Assembly (NCBI RefSeq): GCF_001922575.1
Contig: NZ_MRCI01000001.1
Coordinates: 620,001 to 684,000 of the forward strand
Direction of reading: 5' to 3'
DNA from: Neptunomonas phycophila
GTDB taxonomy: Bacteria > Pseudomonadota > Gammaproteobacteria > Pseudomonadales > Balneatricaceae
DNA length: 64,000 bases
Notes under the pieces: generated by a model
Told to the model about the DNA's origin: nothing
Seen by the model: the letters and a program-made list of their open reading frames with translations, nothing else
The model's database searches: none
Part shown: in pieces, positions 1-8,390 of the stretch
Numbering within the stretch: the stretch's first letter is position 1
Layout: the number at the start of each line of letters is the position of its first letter
Position numbers and translations under genes: made by a program

Positions 1-126
1 TGTATTACGTAAAGAATCATAGTTTCTTTTTAGATATGTATATTTTAATTCAAACAGTCGAAGTCGTGTTATTCCAAAAAGGATCGCGGTAGCCTTCCTG
101 TAACTTGGATTAGCCGAAAGAACTTT

Positions 127-157
127 AAGCCGCTGCAGTTATTACAGCGGCTTTTTT
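127..157 (+). terminator. Rho-independent terminator at left edge
   Basis: A 7-bp GC-rich stem (GCCGCTG at 129-135, CAGCGGC at 145-151) is followed by a T-run on the plus strand. It would stop plus-strand transcripts entering from the left, so a plus-strand gene or RNA probably lies just outside. The preceding 120 bases contain no convincing reading frame. The T-run overlaps the stop codon of the minus-strand gene that converges here. Confidence 0.75.
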
Positions 158-1526
158 ATTGGTTTTTAGGGTGGATGTCGTATTTCTCGAACATGCTATA
201 TAAGGTCGGTCTGGTAATTCCTAATAGCTTTGCAGTGTCTGAAATACTTTGGTTGGCATGTTGAAGCGCGCGTAAGATAGCTTTGCGCTCGGCTTCTTCT
301 CTTATTTGTTTTAAATTGAGGGGTGGGGTGTCTGGTGAGTCTGTATCGTCTATATCTAGGTCGTCAGACTCTACCAGTAAACCATCAGTCATTATAACGG
401 CGCGCTTTATTTTACTTTCTAATTCTCTGACGTTACCTGGCCAGTCATAGGACTCAATTGCCTGAATCGCTTCAGGACTAAAGCCTCGTAAGCTTTTACC
501 GTACTCTTGGTTGAAGCGGGTTAGAAAAGCTTTGGCTATAAGCAGAGCGTCTCCTTCTCTCTCCCGAACAGCGGGGATATTTATCGTTATTTCGCTGATG
601 CGGTAAAACAAGTCTTCTCTGAAGCGTCCTTCTTTAATATGTTCAGCTAAGTTTTGATGGGTGGCGCAAATTATTCGCGCATCGATTGGGATTTCTTTGC
701 GTCCGCCAACCCTTTCAATGACTCGTTCCTGTAGGAAGCGTAATAACTTGGCTTGAAGCTCGTAGGGCAAGTCGCCTATTTCATCTAAGAATATAGTGCC
801 ACCATCTGCCATTTCGAATTTGCCGATCGTTTGTTTGACGGCGCCCGTGAATGCGCCTTTCTCATAACCAAAAAGCTCGCTTTCCAGTAAGTTTTCAGGG
901 ATTGCTGCGCAATTTATCGCGACTAGCTTTTTGTTTGAACGGTTGCTCAGATTATGTATTGCCTGAGCAAACAGTTCTTTGCCCGTTCCGCTTGCGCCAA
1001 GCAGTAAAGTGCTGATGTCGGATGGCGCTATTTTCTCTATTGTACGGCATGCTTTAAGCATGCTGGCACTGTTTGCGATAATGCCATCTAGTGGCATAGA
1101 TTGATGGCTGTTTAACTGCAGGCGCTTATTTTCAAGCTCAAGTTCGAAAACTTGATACGCTCGATTAACTATAAGCTTTAAGATTTCAGGATCAGCAGGT
1201 TTCTGATAAAAATCGTAAGCACCCAGCGCTATAGCCTTAACCGCATTCGCTCTGTCATTATCACCAGTGATGACAATAACTTTAGTTTCCGGTGTGAGTC
1301 GCAGAATCTCTTGTAATGTAGCAAAGCCTTCCGTGGTGCCACCAGGGTCTGGGGGTAGTCCAAGGTCTAGTAACACAACTCCAGGTTCATTACGGCGTAA
1401 GTGCGTAATCGCCTCTTCACGTGTACCTGCTATGGATACTTCAAAGTCATCAAAGCACCAGCGTAGCTGGCTTTGTAGACCTTCGTCGTCTTCTACGATG
1501 AGTAGATTTTTTGATATTCCATTCAC
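156..1526 (-). CDS. prsR: PEP-CTERM system sigma-54 response regulator PrsR
   Basis: A 456-residue NtrC-type activator: a receiver domain (residues about 7-120, phosphoacceptor Asp54 in VLLDLGLP), a central AAA+ sigma-54 domain with Walker A GASGTGKE, the sigma-54-contacting GAFTGA motif and Walker [11 protein letters not shown], and a C-terminal Fis-type helix-turn-helix. Its partner kinase gene lies 38 bases upstream on the same strand. I chose the GTG at 1526, which has an AGGAAG ribosome site 6 bases before it; an in-frame TTG at 1547 would add 7 residues. In the known family this regulator switches on genes for exosortase-processed proteins and exopolysaccharide functions with RpoN. The name rests on domain layout plus the kinase partner; the -24/-12 promoter at 6343 is a plausible target. 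Confidence 0.85.
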   Translation of the reverse strand: MNGISKNLLIVEDDEGLQSQLRWCFDDFEVSIAGTREEAITHLRRNEPGVVLLDLGLPPDPGGTTEGFATLQEILRLTPETKVIVITGDNDRANAVKAIALGAYDFYQKPADPEILKLIVNRAYQVFELELENKRLQLNSHQSMPLDGIIANSASMLKACRTIEKIAPSDISTLLLGASGTGKELFAQAIHNLSNRSNKKLVAINCAAIPENLLESELFGYEKGAFTGAVKQTIGKFEMADGGTIFLDEIGDLPYELQAKLLRFLQERVIERVGGRKEIPIDARIICATHQNLAEHIKEGRFREDLFYRISEITINIPAVREREGDALLIAKAFLTRFNQEYGKSLRGFSPEAIQAIESYDWPGNVRELESKIKRAVIMTDGLLVESDDLDIDDTDSPDTPPLNLKQIREEAERKAILRALQHANQSISDTAKLLGITRPTLYSMFEKYDIHPKNQ

Positions 1527-1564
1527 GTAATTCTTCCTTTTGCTCAATGTGAGCGATACGCCTA

Positions 1565-3628
1565 TTATTCCATGATTAAAGGCAGACGGACAGTAAAGTG
1601 CGATCCTAAGCCTATCTGGCTGCTAACGTCGATATCACCACCAAGTGCGCGTATCACCTCGCGACTCTCGTAAGCGCCAATGCCCATACCCGTAAGTCCT
1701 TTTGTAGAATCAAACGGTTTAAACAAACGTGTTTTAATGAATTGTGCATCCATGCCTGAACCAGAATCAATAATTTCGATGAGCGCTTCGGTTTGGGATT
1801 GGCTAATTTTGATGACCACTTCGCCAGCTCTAGAAGTCGCGTCAATAGCATTTTGTACTAGATGGCCGATCACGTTGGATAGCTGCTCCATGTCGGCAAA
1901 AATGTAAATTGGGTCGGTTAATAGTAACTGAGGCGTTGGCTGGCTTTGTAAAAAGCGTTGGCAGGTTTGTTCGCAAAGAAGATTGAGCTCAAGGCGCTTA
2001 GGGTGTTTTCCACGCATCCCATTTCTCATTTGGTCCATCAGCTTTGTCATTCGTTGCACTGAGTTTTTAACTGTTTTTATGACATCGTCAACAAAGACCG
2101 GGTTGTGTTTGTGCTTTTCAGCGTTGGTAACAATGAGAGATTGCTGTGCCAATATATTTTTTAAATCATGAACGATGTAGGCGGAAAGGCGATTGAATGC
2201 CTCGAATTGTTGAGCCTCTATCAGCGCTTTACTGGCTTGGTGTTGTGATAAAAGAATGGCGGCTTGTTTTCCTGAGATTTTTAGAAGGTCTCTGTCTTCC
2301 CAGTTGATAACGGTAATAAACGATGAGCGTTTTATGAGAATCACGCCACACAAGACTTCATTAAATACTAATGGTAGAAGTAGCCATGCTTGCGGTACAG
2401 ATAGAATGTTGTCAGGAATGACCAAGTTTGGGTAACGCTGTGGCGTGGATTTGTACTCGTCTAAGTCTATAACCCATTGAGAAGTTTCTAAAAAGTGAGT
2501 AAGACTTTCATTGGCTTGGAAATTGATGCTTTCTGGCATGTGGAAGTCGGCAACCCGTTCGTAGACACCCTGGGTGTTTCGGCTCCACAGGATGCATCCT
2601 GGGCTTTTAGTTATGGTGGCGAAAGCGATACAAATTCGTTCAGGAGTGTCGTTGGTATTATCGGACAGTAGGGCAGTGAATTTTAGCCACTCATCCCTGT
2701 AGTCGTATTTATACGAAAAAAAGTGTTTATTGAGTTGTACTCTAATATTTGAGCGAATCTTATCTGAAAATAGTAGAGTAAAAAGGAGGAGGGCAGCACC
2801 TATGATAAAAACGGTCTGTATGACACTGCCCCAATTTCCACCGTAAAATTTGATGAAATACCCTGCTGCAGCCATAGTGATAAGGTAGATGCCTGCCCCA
2901 GACAACGTGGCAGTATGAAATACTAGGCGTCGTGAAATTTGTAATTTGAGTGTCCAACTGGGCATTCTGGCGATTGAAAGTGCGATTAGAGGAATGGCGA
3001 TAGCGTTAATAGCTCCTCTTGCATCCCATAAATTATTATCCAGTTGCTTAAATAAAGCCGCGTCGGCGAACAAATAGAAGTCATATGCGTGGATTAAACC
3101 AGCTCCTAAGCATAAGTGTTTGACGGCCCAGCGTCGGACACGGTCCGAGTTTCGGTATATCTGCTCGATAAGAAGTAGCGAAACGACAGACATAATTATG
3201 CGTAAGATAACAGGTAGTTCTAATAGCTGTGGATAGGATGCTAATGTTGTTTCGGGGATAAAAAGAGGACCCAATGAGAGCAGAGTTAAGGTCGCTATAA
3301 TCAGGGTTATATTTTTTTTGGACTGAGTGATAGCGCTAAACAGTTGGGGCGGAAGCGTATTTTCTGGAGCGGCTAGAGCAAAGAGAAATACTACCCATGT
3401 TACGCTTCTTAGTAATTCAGTCGTGTGAATAATGAGTAAAGAGGCGTAGTTGAATAAATACGCACTCGTAATTGAAGCAGCCCAAATAGAGCAGGTGACA
3501 AGCAGCGCTTTTAGTCGAGTTTGGCTATTGACGTTTTTGGCAGAAATGAAGCAGGTGAGCGCTAACAGCGAAAACAGCAAAAAAGAAAGGGCGTAGCCAG
3601 CAAGGCCGATACTGCTTGTAATATCCAT
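1565..3628 (-). CDS. prsK: PEP-CTERM system histidine kinase PrsK
   Basis: A 687-residue membrane histidine kinase. The N-terminal ~300 residues are largely hydrophobic with about eight predicted membrane segments, then a GAF-like sensory domain (~310-480), a dimerisation/phosphorylation helix with HDLKN, and a HATPase domain with an N-box (QNAIDA) and a DSGSGM G-box. This long multi-helix N-terminus followed by GAF and an HDLKN-type H-box is the layout of PrsK. It is transcribed directly ahead of the PrsR gene, so the two probably form one operon and one signalling pathway. The input signal is unknown. The ribosome site is poor (CAGGGA about 13 bases before the ATG). Confidence 0.85.
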   Translation of the reverse strand: MDITSSIGLAGYALSFLLFSLLALTCFISAKNVNSQTRLKALLVTCSIWAASITSAYLFNYASLLIIHTTELLRSVTWVVFLFALAAPENTLPPQLFSAITQSKKNITLIIATLTLLSLGPLFIPETTLASYPQLLELPVILRIIMSVVSLLLIEQIYRNSDRVRRWAVKHLCLGAGLIHAYDFYLFADAALFKQLDNNLWDARGAINAIAIPLIALSIARMPSWTLKLQISRRLVFHTATLSGAGIYLITMAAAGYFIKFYGGNWGSVIQTVFIIGAALLLFTLLFSDKIRSNIRVQLNKHFFSYKYDYRDEWLKFTALLSDNTNDTPERICIAFATITKSPGCILWSRNTQGVYERVADFHMPESINFQANESLTHFLETSQWVIDLDEYKSTPQRYPNLVIPDNILSVPQAWLLLPLVFNEVLCGVILIKRSSFITVINWEDRDLLKISGKQAAILLSQHQASKALIEAQQFEAFNRLSAYIVHDLKNILAQQSLIVTNAEKHKHNPVFVDDVIKTVKNSVQRMTKLMDQMRNGMRGKHPKRLELNLLCEQTCQRFLQSQPTPQLLLTDPIYIFADMEQLSNVIGHLVQNAIDATSRAGEVVIKISQSQTEALIEIIDSGSGMDAQFIKTRLFKPFDSTKGLTGMGIGAYESREVIRALGGDIDVSSQIGLGSHFTVRLPLIME

Positions 3629-3778
3629 TTAGCGCGATTTATTCCCTGAAAATGTCTAATAAAGCACCTTTGCTTTAAATTTCATGTGAAATTGTAATGA
3701 ATAGGCATTAATATTGTAACGAGTTCGAGGAGTAAAGTGCAGTCTGCACTTATCAAGGATCAGATAAAAGGTTGTCTC

Positions 3779-4801
3779 ATGTCTGCAATTGACAGGGTTC
3801 GTGATCAATTAAGTTCTTGCCAATACACTTGGTTAGTTACCGGTGTTGCTGGTTTTATCGGTTCCCATTTACTAGAAGAATTACTAACGCTGAACCAGAA
3901 GGTGGTAGGCATTGATAATTTTTCTACGGGTCGTCAGTCAAATTTAGATGAAGTCGAAGAGACTGTAGGTCCATCCCTATGGTCAAACTTCAGTTTTTAC
4001 CAACGTGATATCCGCAGTTTAAGCGATTGTCAGGATTCCGTTGATGGGGTTGATTTTGTGTTGCATCAAGCGGCGTTAGGTAGTGTACCTCGCTCCATTG
4101 AAACCCCGATCCTTACCCACGAATCAAACGTCAACGGCTTCTTGAATATGCTAGAAGCTTCTCGGCTGTCCGGTATTAAACGCTTTGTGTATGCGGCTTC
4201 CTCATCGACCTATGGTGACCATCCAGGACTGCCTAAACAAGAAGATACCATTGGTCGCCCGTTGTCTCCTTATGCAGTTACAAAGTTTGTTAATGAACTC
4301 TATGCCGACGTCTATAGCCGTGTTTATCAGCTACCCACTATGGGGCTTCGGTATTTTAATGTATTTGGACCGCGGCAAGACCCCAATGGCGCGTATGCCG
4401 CCGTTATTCCGCGTTGGTGTCAGACGTTAAAAGATCATGAAGCCTGTCGGATTAACGGAGATGGTGAAACGTCTCGTGATTTCTGTTTTGTGAAAAATGC
4501 CGTGCAAATGAATTTGCTTGCAGCACTTTCGGATGATCCAGCCGCGATAAATCAAGTGTATAATGTTGCTGTCGGTGATCGCACAACCTTAAATGAGTTG
4601 TTCGCTCAACTAAAGCGCTTGCTTTCAGAGATTGATCCTAAAATCAGCCATGCTTCTGCTAATTATGCTGATTTTCGTTCGGGTGATGTTAGGCATTCGC
4701 AAGCGGATATAACTAAGGCTATAACGCTTCTTGGTTACAAACCAACCCATCGAATAAATGATGGTTTATCAGAAACGGTGAAATGGTTTTCAAGTAACTA
4801 G
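3779..4801 (+). CDS. UDP-N-acetylglucosamine 4-epimerase (TviC/WbpP-like SDR)
   Basis: An extended short-chain dehydrogenase with the NAD-binding [15 protein letters not shown] motif, a catalytic Ser-Tyr-Lys set (ASSSTYG and the YAVTK motif) and the [19 protein letters not shown] segment typical of UDP-HexNAc C4 epimerases. It probably interconverts UDP-GlcNAc/UDP-GalNAc or the corresponding uronic acids. The ATG at 3779 fits the family N-terminus (MS-x5-R); a GTG at 3737 has a better ribosome site (GAGGAG, 4 bases away) and would add 14 residues, so the start is open. The next gene, a UDP-HexNAc dehydrogenase, completes a TviB/TviC-type pair supplying an acidic amino sugar for a surface polysaccharide. 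No glycosyltransferases are nearby. Confidence 0.85.
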   Translation: MSAIDRVRDQLSSCQYTWLVTGVAGFIGSHLLEELLTLNQKVVGIDNFSTGRQSNLDEVEETVGPSLWSNFSFYQRDIRSLSDCQDSVDGVDFVLHQAALGSVPRSIETPILTHESNVNGFLNMLEASRLSGIKRFVYAASSSTYGDHPGLPKQEDTIGRPLSPYAVTKFVNELYADVYSRVYQLPTMGLRYFNVFGPRQDPNGAYAAVIPRWCQTLKDHEACRINGDGETSRDFCFVKNAVQMNLLAALSDDPAAINQVYNVAVGDRTTLNELFAQLKRLLSEIDPKISHASANYADFRSGDVRHSQADITKAITLLGYKPTHRINDGLSETVKWFSSN

Positions 4802-4879
4802 TGTTAGTGTGTGGTAGTGTATTTTTTACAGAGCTCTAATTAAGGCTCTTGGATATTTGGAATGGAAGCGGAATAAACC

Positions 4880-6187
4880 ATGGAAAAAATTGCTGTAGTT
4901 GGTTTAGGTTATGTTGGTTTGCCACTGGCGGTGGCTTTCGGTAAAAAGATATCGACAATCGGTTTCGACCTCGATGAGAAAAAGCTTAACTATTATCGTC
5001 AAGGGCTTGATCCAAGTGGCGAAGTCGAAGACGGCGGCTTAGCGTTAGCTACAAAGCTAGAGTACACCAGTGATCCTTCGCGACTGTCTGAAGCAGATAT
5101 TATCGTTGTGGCTGTACCAACCCCCATAGATAAAGCGCGTAGGCCTGATCTCTCGCCTCTGGAAGGTGCCTGCCGAACTGTAGGCTCTCACTTAAAGCCT
5201 GGCGCAATTGTTGTATTTGAGTCAACTGTCTATCCAGGCTGCTCTGAAGAGGTTTGTATTCCCATACTGGAACAAGAGTCTGGTTTTACATGGGGGGGCT
5301 CTGCAGAGCCTTTAAAAGATACAGATCAGTTTTTCATTGGGTATTCGCCAGAGCGAATTAACCCAGGTGATAAAGTTAACCGTCTAGAAACGATTGTTAA
5401 AATAGTATCAGGTGACACGGCTGAAACGCTTGATAAGGTCGCTACATTATATGAATTAGTTGTAGATGCGGGTGTTCATCGTGCGGCCAGTGTTAAAGTG
5501 GCTGAAGCGGCTAAAGTAATTGAGAATACTCAGCGTGATTTGAATATAGCTTTGATGAACGAGCTCTCATTAATCTTCCATAAATTAGATATTGATACGC
5601 TTGATGTACTTGAAGCGGCTGGGACTAAATGGAATTTTCTGCCGTTTCGTCCAGGATTAGTTGGCGGCCATTGCATTGGAGTGGATCCTTATTATCTGAC
5701 TTTCAAGGCCGAAGAGGCAGGGCATCATCCACAGGTGATCTTGGCAGGTCGTCAAACAAATGACGGCATGGGTAAGTATATCGCGGAGCAAACGGTTAAG
5801 CGCCTGATTAAACTCGGTAAACCAGTGAATGGTGCAAAAATCACCATATTGGGCTTAACCTTTAAAGAAGATTGCCCCGATTTACGCAACTCGCGGGTAG
5901 AGGATATCATTAATGAACTGTCTGATTATTGTTGTCAGGTTTCTGTACACGATCCGATAGCGGATAAAGAAGAGGCGGTTCATGAATATGGGGTTTCGCT
6001 TTCTGAGTGGGATGATTTACCTAAAGCTGATGCCATCATTTTAGCCGTCGCACATTCTGATTATAAGCGTCTAACGGCCAATGATTTAGCCTCATTGGCT
6101 GAAGAAAATGCCGTTGTCGTTGATGTTAAGTGTCTAATGAGCAGGGAAGATTTTGCTGATAAAACACTTGAGCTATGGCGTCTCTAG
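4880..6187 (+). CDS. UDP-N-acetyl-hexosamine 6-dehydrogenase (TviB/WbpO-like)
   Basis: A 435-residue UDP-glucose/GDP-mannose dehydrogenase family protein. An N-terminal Rossmann motif (VVGLGYVGLPLA), a central helical dimer domain and a C-terminal UDP-binding domain are present. The catalytic cysteine is Cys265 in GGHCIGVDPYYLT. The enzyme oxidises the C6 hydroxyl of a UDP-N-acetylhexosamine to the uronic acid in two NAD-dependent steps. Closest in sequence style to TviB/WbpO rather than to UDP-glucose dehydrogenase, which agrees with the epimerase upstream (78-base gap, same strand). The exact substrate, GlcNAc or GalNAc form, cannot be fixed from sequence. A terminator follows at 6240. Confidence 0.88.
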   Translation: MEKIAVVGLGYVGLPLAVAFGKKISTIGFDLDEKKLNYYRQGLDPSGEVEDGGLALATKLEYTSDPSRLSEADIIVVAVPTPIDKARRPDLSPLEGACRTVGSHLKPGAIVVFESTVYPGCSEEVCIPILEQESGFTWGGSAEPLKDTDQFFIGYSPERINPGDKVNRLETIVKIVSGDTAETLDKVATLYELVVDAGVHRAASVKVAEAAKVIENTQRDLNIALMNELSLIFHKLDIDTLDVLEAAGTKWNFLPFRPGLVGGHCIGVDPYYLTFKAEEAGHHPQVILAGRQTNDGMGKYIAEQTVKRLIKLGKPVNGAKITILGLTFKEDCPDLRNSRVEDIINELSDYCCQVSVHDPIADKEEAVHEYGVSLSEWDDLPKADAIILAVAHSDYKRLTANDLASLAEENAVVVDVKCLMSREDFADKTLELWRL

Positions 6188-6239
6188 TCGAAGTTGGTTA
6201 CATAGAGCAAAGGTATTGCCTTAGGTTTAGTGTAATATG

Positions 6240-6263
6240 AGGCTGGTTTTGTCAGCCTTTTTT
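6240..6263 (+). terminator. Terminator after nucleotide-sugar dehydrogenase
   Basis: Stem AGGCTG (6240-6245) / CAGCCT (6253-6258), a 7-base loop, then TTTTT. It separates the sugar-nucleotide pair from the sigma-54-driven unit downstream. Confidence 0.75.
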
Positions 6264-6307
6264 ACATGTTTAGTGTTTGAAATGTTGCCGGTTTGATTTT
6301 TAAACAT

Positions 6308-6341
6308 ATAACACACTGTTTAATATGAGTTTTTGTGTTAT
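6308..6341. repeat. Inverted repeat beside the -24/-12 promoter
   Basis: A perfect 8-bp inverted repeat, ATAACACA at 6308-6315 and TGTGTTAT at 6334-6341, spaced by 18 bases and ending two bases before the -24 element. It lies closer than a usual activator site for a sigma-54 promoter, so it could bind a second regulator. No protein is known for it. Confidence 0.4.
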
Positions 6342-6342
6342 T

Positions 6343-6358
6343 TGGTGCGTTTTTTGCT
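6343..6358 (+). promoter_or_regulatory. Sigma-54 (-24/-12) promoter for the PqqD/kinase unit
   Basis: TGGTGC-N5-TTGCT: the GG at 6344-6345 and GC at 6356-6357 are separated by exactly 10 bases, as RpoN promoters require, and the flanking bases match the consensus TGGCAC-N5-TTGCW closely. It lies 83 bases before the ATG at 6442. A sigma-54 activator of PrsR type is encoded 5 kb away. The link between the two is inferred. Confidence 0.72.
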
Positions 6359-6441
6359 TTAAAAGTTAAGTATATATCTGAGTCCAGAGCCGTAAATTTC
6401 AGATATACATATTATCTTAAGTGGGATAACAGGATTAACAA

Positions 6442-7206
6442 ATGATGGATCATAAAGAGACGAGTAATAATGAGGTAGATTCTACCCCTTTGACTCATTC
6501 AAAAAATGTTAACCGTGGCCGCCGTAAATTGTTCGGAGCTGGTTTAGCTGCGCCCGTTATCTTCACCATGTCTAGCCGAACTGCATGGGGTGGTGCGTTA
6601 TGTGCGCCGTCTGCATTTAATTCGGCTACTTTTGCATCTCATCACCCAAGTGAATCCGTTGCTTGTCAGGAAGCGGCAGGGCGAAGTGCAACCTACTGGC
6701 GCGATAACGCTATGTTGTGGCCTGCCGAGTACCTAGCCGATTATGAAACAAGCTTGGCAAGTTCTGCTGAAGAAGATGATATTATTTTAGAATGCTCGGC
6801 TTCGGTATCAACATGGGGTGAAGATAACGGTTATTACGTTGATGCAGACACAGACCTTGTATTCTGTCGCAGCCCAGCCAGCTTTAATCAGATTTTTAAC
6901 GTTTCAATTTTTGACGATAAAGTTACCTTATTAGAAGTTTTACGTAATAAAACGGGTGTAAACAGCCCGCTTGGTAATGATATTGAAGCCAGTGCTGTTG
7001 CTGCTCTTTTAAATGCTGCTGATGGTCAAATCACATTAGGTGAGCCAACTACGAGCTATGCTGTGGATAAAGTGTTGGCCATATTTACGGCATTGCTAAA
7101 CGGTAATGGCTACACAATGAGCACTGGTCAGGTTGTCTATTGGGCTAACGATCCAAACGGTGTGGGCTTTACCTTGTACGATTACTTTGACGGTTCATAC
7201 GTTTAA
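6442..7206 (+). CDS. Twin-arginine-leader protein, candidate substrate of the PqqD/kinase/nucleotidyltransferase cassette
   Basis: A 254-residue protein of unknown function. Residues 25-49 form a leader: an RGRRKLFG twin-arginine-like motif (Arg27-Arg28) followed by a hydrophobic stretch (about 30-43), suggesting Tat export, though no clean cleavage site is visible. The mature part has four cysteines (54, 75, 118, 142), is acidic, and contains TYWRDN..LWP near residues 84-94, which looks like a divergent form of the YWKNH..WP motif seen in some secreted surface proteins. The tail ends in Asp-Gly-Ser-Tyr-Val. No PEP-CTERM, LPXTG or lipobox signal is present. It heads the unit containing the PqqD-like, kinase and nucleotidyltransferase genes (14-base gap) and has its own -24/-12 promoter. 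That position is the only support for a substrate role. Confidence 0.6.
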   Translation: MMDHKETSNNEVDSTPLTHSKNVNRGRRKLFGAGLAAPVIFTMSSRTAWGGALCAPSAFNSATFASHHPSESVACQEAAGRSATYWRDNAMLWPAEYLADYETSLASSAEEDDIILECSASVSTWGEDNGYYVDADTDLVFCRSPASFNQIFNVSIFDDKVTLLEVLRNKTGVNSPLGNDIEASAVAALLNAADGQITLGEPTTSYAVDKVLAIFTALLNGNGYTMSTGQVVYWANDPNGVGFTLYDYFDGSYV

Positions 7207-7220
7207 TACGCTACGTAGTA

Positions 7221-7472
7221 ATGAAGCATTATCAAACAGCAATCAAACTCGATGACTTTTTAGTTGCCGAGTTTGATTACTCTGTTATCCTCCATCACGT
7301 CTTCAGTGATAAAGTCCTTTTGGTTTCCTCAAGTGTGCTTAATGCGTTACAAAAACTTGAGCAGAACGTTCTGTATAGTGTAGATCAATTAACTTCCTTG
7401 CTTAATGACAGCTCAGACGGTCAAGTTGACGCTGTGATAAAAACAATGATTAGTGAGGGTTTGCTTAAATAG
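7221..7472 (+). CDS. HPr-rel-A system PqqD-family peptide-binding protein
   Basis: An 83-residue protein of PqqD size. The pattern of short beta strands (LVAEFDYSVILHHVFSDKVLLVS) followed by helices and a C-terminal QVDAVIKTMISEGLL helix fits a PqqD/RiPP recognition element fold, the small winged-helix domain that holds a leader peptide and presents it to a modifying enzyme. No catalytic residues are expected. It sits between the leader-bearing 254-residue protein and an HPr-kinase-like gene, 3 bases before the latter, the arrangement known as the HPr-rel-A cassette. The family call comes from size, pattern and context; sequence identity in this family is low. Confidence 0.72.
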   Translation: MKHYQTAIKLDDFLVAEFDYSVILHHVFSDKVLLVSSSVLNALQKLEQNVLYSVDQLTSLLNDSSDGQVDAVIKTMISEGLLK

Positions 7473-7475
7473 ATT

Positions 7476-8390
7476 ATGCTTGTCTCAGATTGTAGTCGTG
7501 ATGATCTAACTCGTTATCTTAAAACGACAGGTGTCGGAATAGAAATCGGTGGTTATTGGTTTCAGATAACATCTTCCATTGATGATGTCAGTGATCATAT
7601 TATCGATCTTTATTCTGAAGCTCCATGTCAATTACGCCGCACATTTATCGATTTTCCCATTGAGGTGCGTCCAGTATCAGGTTTGAGGCGTTGGTTTAAG
7701 CCGCTTGCCGAGTTTGTATTTAACGCCAGTGTGCCGTTTACCCCTTTACCTATTGGTCAGTCCCCTGCTTTACTAGAATGGGGTATAAATTGGTGTATTT
7801 CTGCACATGTGCAAACGCATTTAGTATTACATTCTGCGGTTGTCGAGAAAGGAGGGAAGGCACTGATCTTACCTGCGCCTTCTGGATCGGGAAAGAGCAC
7901 GTTGTGCACTGCACTCGTTGCTCGCGGATGGCGACTTTTGTCAGATGAGCTAACCTTGCTTGATGTCAGTACAGGCCTGGTGAGGCCTTTTACTAAACCT
8001 ATCAGCTTGAAAAATGAATCTATAGAGGTCATTGAGTCCTTTTGGCCTGATGCGGTGCGGGGCAAACTTTGTACAGATACGCTTAAAGGGTGTGTAACCC
8101 ATTTTAGACCTCCGGTTGAAAGCATGAGTGAGTCACGCACGTGCGCACAACCGGCTATGGTTATATTTCCACGGTACGATGCGGGGTCTCATGTCTTGAT
8201 CGAGCCTGTGGATAAAGGGGCAGCTTTTATTGATTTGGTTAACAACGCGTTTAACTATCATGTATTAGGTGAGCAAGGATTCCACACTTTACATCGCTTG
8301 CTTAAAAACTCAGATGTTTACGATGTCCAATATAGCTCGCTCGATGCAGTTATTGTTGAGATTGAGAGGTGCCTCTTTGATCCCTCATGA
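7476..8390 (+). CDS. HprK-related kinase A
   Basis: A 304-residue protein whose C-terminal two thirds resemble the catalytic domain of HPr serine kinase. The P-loop APSGSGKST spans about residues 134-142, followed by LLSDELTLLDVSTGLVRPF (sensor/Walker B-like region) and KPISLKNES, corresponding to the substrate-facing part in the kinase fold. The N-terminal ~100 residues are unlike HPr kinase. No HPr or PTS gene is nearby, so HPr is an unlikely target; a peptide or protein presented by the adjacent PqqD-like protein is more likely. Kinase relatives in lasso peptide clusters phosphorylate a C-terminal serine. The gene overlaps the downstream nucleotidyltransferase by 14 bases, indicating coupled translation. 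Confidence 0.82.
   Translation: MLVSDCSRDDLTRYLKTTGVGIEIGGYWFQITSSIDDVSDHIIDLYSEAPCQLRRTFIDFPIEVRPVSGLRRWFKPLAEFVFNASVPFTPLPIGQSPALLEWGINWCISAHVQTHLVLHSAVVEKGGKALILPAPSGSGKSTLCTALVARGWRLLSDELTLLDVSTGLVRPFTKPISLKNESIEVIESFWPDAVRGKLCTDTLKGCVTHFRPPVESMSESRTCAQPAMVIFPRYDAGSHVLIEPVDKGAAFIDLVNNAFNYHVLGEQGFHTLHRLLKNSDVYDVQYSSLDAVIVEIERCLFDPS

Noticed and set aside
6442-7206. PEP-CTERM or other sorting tail on the 254-residue protein
   Set aside because: The C-terminus has no Pro-Glu-Pro motif, no hydrophobic helix and no basic end.
7757-8140. A 127-codon open frame antisense to the HprK-like kinase
   Set aside because: The plus-strand kinase has clear motifs and conserved codons; the antisense frame has no ribosome site and no recognisable domain.
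8269-8376. Longer start for the nucleotidyltransferase
   Set aside because: It would overlap the kinase by 122 bases with no ribosome site, while the TTG at 8377 has GAGAGG at proper distance.
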